Shown here: positions 4,634 through 9,388 of the stretch, piece after piece | Numbering within the stretch: the stretch's first letter is position 1 | Layout of the letters: each line of letters begins with the position of its first letter | Assembly: GCA_025454445.1 (NCBI GenBank) | Contig: JALOOK010000132.1 | Coordinates: 1-9,388 of the forward strand | Direction: 5' to 3' | Origin: Oscillatoria sp. Prado101 | GTDB taxonomy: Bacteria; Cyanobacteriota; Cyanobacteriia; Cyanobacteriales; Oscillatoriaceae | Length of the DNA: 9,388 bases | Position numbers and translations under genes: made by a program | Notes under the pieces: model-generated | The model's input: only the letters and a program-made list of their open reading frames with translations | Database searches by the model: none | What the model was told of the DNA's origin: nothing

Positions 4634-7270
4634 ATGGCAAAAATGCGAGGGTTGAGTAAATCTTTCTGGGCGAGGGTTTGGTTGGGAGTGCTGGCTCTGT
4701 TTCTGGTGACAGGGGTGATTCCATCCGCCGCGCAGCACCCTCCCAGTGTGCCGGTGGCGCAGGGCGCAGAAGACAGTGCCGGCAGTTTGCTTGATATTGG
4801 GCGAAATCTTTACGAGGCGGGAAGATTTTCTGAGGCGGCTGAGGTTTGGAAACAGGCGGCTGCAAGTTTTGATATAATGGGGGATGAGACGGGTTATGCT
4901 TGGAGTTTGAGTTATCTGTCGCTGGCTTATCAAAATTTGGGTAAATGGGAAGAGGCGCGGAGTGCGATTGGTAAATCCTTGAATATTTTGCAGCGCACCG
5001 GCGAGAAGGGGGATGCGGCGATTCTGGCGCAAGCGCTGAACGCTCAGGGAAATCTCCGATTCGCAGCGGGAGAAACTGAAGCTGCTCTCAATAGTTGGGT
5101 GTTGGCGGAAAAAGCCTATGCTGCTGCAAAAGATGAAGTTGGAGTGCTGGGGAGCCAGATTAATCAAGCGCAAGCTTTGCAAACTTTGGGGCTGTACCGG
5201 CGCTCGCAGGCGATTTTATCTGCTGCAAATTCGCGAGTTGCCGGTCAGCCGGATTCTCTGCTGAAAGTGTACGCATTGCGAAGTCTGGGAGTTGCTTTGC
5301 AAATGACGGGTTCTTTGCGGCAATCTCAGGAAGTTTTAACGCAAAGTCTGGAGATAGCGAAACGTGCGGGTTCTGCTGATGACAGGAGCGATATTCTTTT
5401 CAGTTTGGGGAATACGGCAAGAGATTTGCAACAGAATGAGGCGGCGCTGGATTATTACCAGCAGGCGGCTGCTACTGCAACCAGCCGGCGCGTTCGACTG
5501 GAAGCGCTGCTCAATCAACTCAGCCTTTATGTTAAAATAGGGGTTCGGCAGCATGCGCTGGCTTTGCTGCCGCAAATAGAAGCGGAAATCGCGGGTTTTC
5601 CACACAGCAGGATATCTGTTTATGCGGCTGTTAATTTTGCTGTTACCCTGAAGAAGTTAGCAGTTTGTAGTGATGGCTTCAGCCCTCAAATCGGCGAATT
5701 TACTGAATTTGATACTGCCAAATGTTCGGGCGTTGAAAAAGATTATCTCTATGAAAAGGCGGCGCGAGTTTTGGCGGGAGGGCTGCTGCAAGCGCAAAAG
5801 CTGGAGGATTTGCGAGCGGAAGCAATAGTTCTGACTGAGTTAGGTTCGCTGTACGAAAAGACGCAGCAGCAAGCGCATTCTTTAGCGCTGACGCAAAAGG
5901 CGCTGGCGATCGCGCAAGGGCTGAGCGCTTCGGATATCGCCTCTGGGGCGGCGTGGCAAATGGGTCGGCTTCTCAAACAGCAGGGAGATATGAATGGGGC
6001 AATCGCAGCTTATCGCTCTGCAGTTAGCGCTCTCCAGTCTTTGCGCAGTGATTTGGTGGCTGTAAATCCGGAATTGCAGTTTAATTTTCGGGAGAGTGTC
6101 GAGCCGGTGTATCGCGATCTGGTGGGTTTGCTGCTGCAATCGGAAACTCCCAGTCAAAATAATCTCAAGCAAAGTCTGGAGGTGATTGAATCGCTGCAAG
6201 TTGCGGAATTGGACAATTTTTTTCGAGAGGCGTGTTTGGATACTGCCAAGCGCAAGCCGGTTGACCAAATTGACGCGGCTGCTGCGGTAATTTATCCGAT
6301 TATTTTGCCCGATCGCTTAGAGGTGATTGTGTCGCTGTCTGGGCAGCGGCTGCGCAATTACAAAGCGGCTGTGCCGCAAGAGATGCTGGAGAAAATTGTC
6401 AGCCAAATGCGACAGTCTTTGAATCCAGCTTTTTCAAATCAGGAGCGTTTGAAGCTTTCCCGGCAGGTGTATGGCTGGCTGGTGGAGCCGGCGGAATCCG
6501 AGTTGCGGTCGGCCCACATTAAAACGCTGGTTTTTGTGCTAGACGGTTCCTTGAGAAATCTGCCAATGGCTGCTTTGCATGATGGCCAACAGTATCTCGT
6601 GGAAAAATATAGCCTAGCTCTCTCACAAGGGTGGCAGCTTTTGGAGCCGCGCTCTATCAAACCCGGAGAGCTGAAAGCGATAACGGCTGGACTTTCGCAA
6701 GCGGTGCAGGGTTTCAGAGCTTTGCCTGGGGTGGAGTCGGAAGTGGCTCAGATTTCGTCTGAAGTGTCAGCGAAAGTGCTTTTGAATCAGGAGTTTACCG
6801 ACACCAACCTGAAAAACCAGATCGGCTCAACGCTTTTCCCGGTGCTTCACCTGGCAACCCACGGACAGTTCAGCAGCAACGCTGAGGAAACTTTTATTCT
6901 GACGTGGAACGGGCGCATTAATGTGAGAGAATTAGATCAGCTGCTGCGAGCGCGAAACCAATCCTCAGCAAATCCGGTTGAATTGCTGGTGCTCAGTGCC
7001 TGCCAAACTGCCAAAGGGGACAGCCGAGCTGCCCTGGGGCTGGCGGGAGTGGCGGTGCGCAGTGGGGCGCGAAGCACGCTGGCTACCCTGTGGGCGGTGC
7101 GCGACCGGTCTACTGCCGACTTTATGGCTGAGTTTTACAAGCAGCTCAGCCAACCGGGCACTAGCAGAGCGGAAGCAGTCCGTCAAGCTATGCTGGCGCT
7201 TTTGAAGCAGCCGCAGTACGCGCATCCCTTTTACTGGGCACCGTTTTTGCTGGTGGGAAATTGGATGTAG
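4634..7270 (+). CDS. Exported TPR-CHAT domain caspase-like protease
   Basis: 878 residues. A signal peptide (about 1-33: basic start, hydrophobic WLGVLALFLVTGVIP, then SAA before QHPP) predicts export, which is notable because most studied CHAT proteins are cytoplasmic. Residues 50-470 form about eight or nine tetratricopeptide repeats, for example AWSLSYLSLAYQNLGKWEEA and DILFSLGNTARDLQQNEAA, a scaffold for protein binding. A segment with C345 and C364 interrupts the array and could be disulfide-bonded. The motif ELDNFFREACLD (525-536) leads into the CHAT domain (about 600-878). The catalytic pair is intact: H743 in HLATHGQF and C790 in LSACQTAKG. LATLWAVRDRSTADFM and HPFYWAPFLLVGNW complete the fold. 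The ATG at 4634 is chosen over 4643; neither has a Shine-Dalgarno at proper spacing. The preceding 60 bp separates it from the exoprotein gene without an obvious terminator. Substrate unknown; the neighbouring exoprotein is a reasonable candidate. Confidence 0.92.
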   Translation: MAKMRGLSKSFWARVWLGVLALFLVTGVIPSAAQHPPSVPVAQGAEDSAGSLLDIGRNLYEAGRFSEAAEVWKQAAASFDIMGDETGYAWSLSYLSLAYQNLGKWEEARSAIGKSLNILQRTGEKGDAAILAQALNAQGNLRFAAGETEAALNSWVLAEKAYAAAKDEVGVLGSQINQAQALQTLGLYRRSQAILSAANSRVAGQPDSLLKVYALRSLGVALQMTGSLRQSQEVLTQSLEIAKRAGSADDRSDILFSLGNTARDLQQNEAALDYYQQAAATATSRRVRLEALLNQLSLYVKIGVRQHALALLPQIEAEIAGFPHSRISVYAAVNFAVTLKKLAVCSDGFSPQIGEFTEFDTAKCSGVEKDYLYEKAARVLAGGLLQAQKLEDLRAEAIVLTELGSLYEKTQQQAHSLALTQKALAIAQGLSASDIASGAAWQMGRLLKQQGDMNGAIAAYRSAVSALQSLRSDLVAVNPELQFNFRESVEPVYRDLVGLLLQSETPSQNNLKQSLEVIESLQVAELDNFFREACLDTAKRKPVDQIDAAAAVIYPIILPDRLEVIVSLSGQRLRNYKAAVPQEMLEKIVSQMRQSLNPAFSNQERLKLSRQVYGWLVEPAESELRSAHIKTLVFVLDGSLRNLPMAALHDGQQYLVEKYSLALSQGWQLLEPRSIKPGELKAITAGLSQAVQGFRALPGVESEVAQISSEVSAKVLLNQEFTDTNLKNQIGSTLFPVLHLATHGQFSSNAEETFILTWNGRINVRELDQLLRARNQSSANPVELLVLSACQTAKGDSRAALGLAGVAVRSGARSTLATLWAVRDRSTADFMAEFYKQLSQPGTSRAEAVRQAMLALLKQPQYAHPFYWAPFLLVGNWM
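5906..5913. repeat. HIP1 octamer GCGATCGC
   Basis: The second perfect HIP1 copy, inside the TPR part of the CHAT gene. Only two were found in 9.4 kb, a low density compared with HIP1-rich cyanobacteria. Confidence 0.85.
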
Positions 7271-7419
7271 TTGCGGGCTGTGTTTTTCTGGGGAGTTGTG
7301 GGGTGCTGCAGACAAAGCTTCTGCGTTTGTTGTTGGGTGCGGCGACGCTAGCTTTTTTGAGAATTTACCGTTCCTTTTGGGAACTATATCTGTAGATAGA
7401 TGCGCAAAAAGGCTACTTT
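7271..7419. other. 149-bp gap between CHAT and DUF928 genes with small inverted repeats
   Basis: No gene was recognised. Two short symmetric elements lie close to the next gene: GTTCC-TTTTG-GGAAC (7370-7384) and TATCT-GT-AGATA (7387-7398). These could be a protein-binding site or an mRNA stem near a secondary promoter. A weak GCAGA/TCTGC stem (7308-7324) is followed by a T-rich but interrupted run and may allow partial termination. No convincing -35/-10 pair was found, so read-through from upstream is the simpler reading. Confidence 0.4.
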
Positions 7420-8133
7420 ATGAATAGCAACAAGTTGTCATTGCGAAGCGCTCTGTTTTGGCTGGTTTTCTGCCTGGGGGTGACGCTGCTCCCGAAGTGG
7501 CCAGCACAGGCGGTGACATTTGAGCCGCCGGCGGGCGACGGGCCCAAACAATCGACGGGCGGGGCGTCGCGGGACGGAGGGCAGTGCTTCAGTCAGGCAA
7601 AGACAAGTGCGGCGGTGACGCCGCTGACGCCGGACACTCACTATGGCCTGACGTTGGCCGAGCGCCCGACGTTCTTTGTGTACCTCCCGGAAACGGGAGC
7701 TAAGCAGATGTTTTTCTCGGTTCAAGATCAAGACGGGAAGCAGGCTTACCAGACCACTTTACCCCTGCCTGACAGGCCAGGGGTGATCGGGGTGAAACTC
7801 CCGGATTCCGCACCGGCGCTGGAAGTGGGGAAGAATTACAAGTGGTCTTTGGTGATGGTTTGCGGCAGCGATCTCGAGCCGGACAGTCCGGGGGTAGAGG
7901 GATGGGTTCGCCGAGTCGCGCCGTCTGGCACCTTTAAGAGTGAGAAACAGCTGGAAGCCTCACTGGAGTCGGCATCCGAGCTGGCCAAGGCTGGCATTTG
8001 GTACGACGCCCTGTCGGCACTGGCCCAGTTAAGGCAGGCGCAACCGGAAAATCCGGCCCTGATAGCTCACTGGAAAGAACTGCTGGAGTCGGTGAAACTG
8101 GACGCCATCGCCACAGAGCCGGTGATCAAATAG
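7420..8133 (+). CDS. Exported DUF928 family protein
   Basis: 237 residues of the DUF928 family, which I know mainly from cyanobacteria and for which I know of no assigned function. A signal peptide (1-31) has a hydrophobic core ALFWLVFCLGVTLL and ends PAQA before VTFEPPAGDG. Family landmarks in order are: TGGASRDGGQC with C56, LTPDTHYGLTLAERPTFFVYLP (69-90), GVIGVKLPD, LEVGKNYKWSLVMVC with C148, GWVRRV (161-166), and the helical end AKAGIWYDALSALAQLR (189-205), followed by WKELLESVKLDAIATEP. C56 and C148 are the only cysteines of the mature chain and could form a disulfide. The N-terminal half looks beta-rich, the C-terminal part helical and TPR-like. The start ATG has AAAAAGG seven bases upstream (7406-7412), a good ribosome site. 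The CHASE2 gene begins 10 bp after the stop, so the two are almost surely co-transcribed and probably act together in the periplasm. Confidence 0.88.
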   Translation: MNSNKLSLRSALFWLVFCLGVTLLPKWPAQAVTFEPPAGDGPKQSTGGASRDGGQCFSQAKTSAAVTPLTPDTHYGLTLAERPTFFVYLPETGAKQMFFSVQDQDGKQAYQTTLPLPDRPGVIGVKLPDSAPALEVGKNYKWSLVMVCGSDLEPDSPGVEGWVRRVAPSGTFKSEKQLEASLESASELAKAGIWYDALSALAQLRQAQPENPALIAHWKELLESVKLDAIATEPVIK

Positions 8134-8143
8134 CAAGAGCGTC

Positions 8144-9388
8144 ATGTTGCCCAATCTGAAAAAGCTTGTTTGGCGGTGGCGGTTTGTCCTGGCGGTGGCT
8201 CCGGCGGTGGCGGTTTCGGTCATGGTTGGGGGGATGGCAGGACTGTTCCAGCAGCTGGAGTGGGCAACTCTGGATCAATTTTTTCGCCTGCGACCGGCTG
8301 AACCGACTGACGAGCGCGTTCTGATTGTTAAAATTGATGAGTCAGACATCACAAAAGTGGGCGAATGGCCAATTCCTGATACTGTGTTAGCTGAGTTAAT
8401 TAAAAAACTGAAAGCCCAACAGCCAGCGGCCATTGGCCTGGATATTTATCGGGACATGCCGGTGGGACCAGGACATCAGGAATTAGTGGGGGTGATGAAG
8501 TCGGCACCTGACTTGATTGGGGTAAAGAAAGTGGCGGGAGAAAAGGTTGCCCCACCCCCTGCTTTATCTAAACTCAATCGAGTGGCGCTCGCTGATTTGG
8601 TGCTGGATGCAGATGGCAAGGTGCGGCGCTGCGTGATGTCGGCGACAGATGGCTCTGGTAAAATTACACTGGGCTTGGGGGCTCGCTTGAGCTTGATGTA
8701 TTTGGAAAGCAAGGGCGTCACCCTCAAGAAGCTCGATGCCAAAAGAAAGATTTTGGGGTTGGGAAAGGCGGTATTTGTTCCCCTGACTGGAAAGGAGTGG
8801 GGTTATAAAAATGCAGATGTTGGGGGCTACCAGATTTTATTGAACTATCGCGGCACTGAGGGGCGCTTCCATACGGTTTCCATGAGTGAGGTGCTGTCTA
8901 ATCGGGTTTCGCCGCAGTGGGTCAGGGGTCGCATCGTTTTGATTGGTTCAGCAGCAGAGAGTATCAACGACTTGTTTCACACGCCCTACAATGGCAGTCT
9001 CATGGCTGCTCCAGAACTGATGGCCGGTGTGGTGATTCACGCCAATACAATCAGCCAGATTTTGAGTGCGGCGCTGGATGGAAGACCGCTGATTCGAGTC
9101 TGGCCACAGCTGGGAGAGTGGCTGTGGGTTTTGTGCTGGTCTTTGATTGGCTCTTGGATCGCTTGCGCGTTTCCAGAGTCGAAATTTTTGAGAAAGAAGG
9201 CAACATCTCAGGGGACAGTTTTTGCCGCAGCTGTGGCAGCATGCACTCTCACCGGTGCCGGCTATCTGGCTTTTCTGGGAGGCTGGTGGATTCCAGTAAT
9301 TTCCCCGTTACTGGCGCTTGTTGCGTCTGCTATTGTGGTAACAAACGCCTACAACCAGTGGCAGTTAGAGCAAGCCAATGAGCAACTG
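8144..9388 (+). CDS. CHASE2-domain transmembrane sensor, N-terminal 415 residues (3' end cut off)
   Basis: The open frame runs from ATG 8144 to the right edge without a stop. TM1 lies at about 13-34 (FVLAVAPAVAVSVMVGGMAGLF). The extracytoplasmic CHASE2 sensor domain spans about 38-315, with WATLDQFFRLRP, VLIVKIDESDITKVGEWPIPD (59-79), PAAIGLDIYRDMPV (94-107), LLNYRG, and VRGRIVLIGSAAES...DLFHTPYNG (260-284). Three further membrane segments follow at about 321-343, 357-377 and 382-402, the usual CHASE2 arrangement. The final residues YNQWQLEQANEQL look like the start of a cytoplasmic coiled-coil linker. The output domain lies beyond the window: in cyanobacteria CHASE2 is joined to histidine kinase, adenylate/guanylate cyclase or Ser/Thr kinase domains, and which one applies here cannot be seen. 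The ligand of CHASE2 is not known. The 10-bp gap to the DUF928 gene suggests that the exported DUF928 protein is a partner or cofactor for the sensor domain. No strong Shine-Dalgarno was seen (CAAGAGCG). Confidence 0.9.
   Translation, partial: MLPNLKKLVWRWRFVLAVAPAVAVSVMVGGMAGLFQQLEWATLDQFFRLRPAEPTDERVLIVKIDESDITKVGEWPIPDTVLAELIKKLKAQQPAAIGLDIYRDMPVGPGHQELVGVMKSAPDLIGVKKVAGEKVAPPPALSKLNRVALADLVLDADGKVRRCVMSATDGSGKITLGLGARLSLMYLESKGVTLKKLDAKRKILGLGKAVFVPLTGKEWGYKNADVGGYQILLNYRGTEGRFHTVSMSEVLSNRVSPQWVRGRIVLIGSAAESINDLFHTPYNGSLMAAPELMAGVVIHANTISQILSAALDGRPLIRVWPQLGEWLWVLCWSLIGSWIACAFPESKFLRKKATSQGTVFAAAVAACTLTGAGYLAFLGGWWIPVISPLLALVASAIVVTNAYNQWQLEQANEQL

Noticed and set aside
4241..5182. A 313-codon open frame on the minus strand across the exoprotein/CHAT junction
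   Set aside because: It lies antisense to two well-supported genes, has no recognisable domain and is rich in Arg/Pro/His, as expected of a reverse-strand shadow.
4634..7270. TPR-CHAT of a type III-E CRISPR (Craspase) system
   Set aside because: There is no gRAMP effector or CRISPR array in the window, and this protein has a signal peptide, which does not fit the cytoplasmic Craspase partner.
7306..7325. An intrinsic terminator after the CHAT gene
   Set aside because: The GCAGA/TCTGC stem is only 5 bp and the following T-run is interrupted, so it is too weak to call.
8917..9381. A 154-codon plus-strand open frame in another frame of the CHASE2 gene
   Set aside because: The CHASE2 frame has clear family motifs and runs through without a stop; the alternative frame has none.

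Overview
The window looks like a chromosomal segment of a filamentous cyanobacterium of the Oscillatoriales type (Microcoleus, Oscillatoria or a relative). Grounds: a cyanobacterial-style SppA tail, a TPS exoprotein with the cyanobacterial GRGGLP C-terminal module, a DUF928 protein and a CHASE2 protein, two HIP1 octamers (GCGATCGC), and several copies of the AGAAACC-S-GGTTTCT palindrome that I recall as abundant in such genomes. The genus assignment is inference; no rRNA or other marker is present.

Layout. Positions 1-536 (+) hold the 3' end of an S49 signal peptide peptidase gene (sppA). A strong palindromic hairpin (551-584) separates it from a convergent gene (626-1279, -) for a cysteine-rich winged-helix regulator of the SufR-related/COG2345 type. 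Positions 1280-2086 are an 807-bp non-coding stretch full of repeats: a MITE-like long inverted repeat, more palindromes, a GC-rich tandem repeat with a period near 52 bp, and a likely promoter at about 1877-1906 followed by a structured leader of about 175 nt.

From 2087 to the right edge four genes run in one direction: a secreted two-partner-secretion (TPS) exoprotein with an FHA-type N-terminus and beta-helix repeats (2087-4573); a TPR-CHAT caspase-like protease with its own signal peptide and intact His/Cys pair (4634-7270); an exported DUF928 protein (7420-8133); and, 10 bp after it, the start of a CHASE2 membrane sensor whose output domain lies beyond the window (8144-9388).

Working model (inference). 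The four genes form an envelope module: a surface-exposed adhesin-like exoprotein, an exported cysteine protease that could process it or a partner, a small exported DUF928 protein, and a transmembrane sensor whose CHASE2 domain faces the same compartment. The expected outer-membrane TpsB transporter is not in the window. The divergent regulator may control the cluster, but there is no direct evidence for that. I know of no characterised function for this gene combination, which makes it the main item of interest here.
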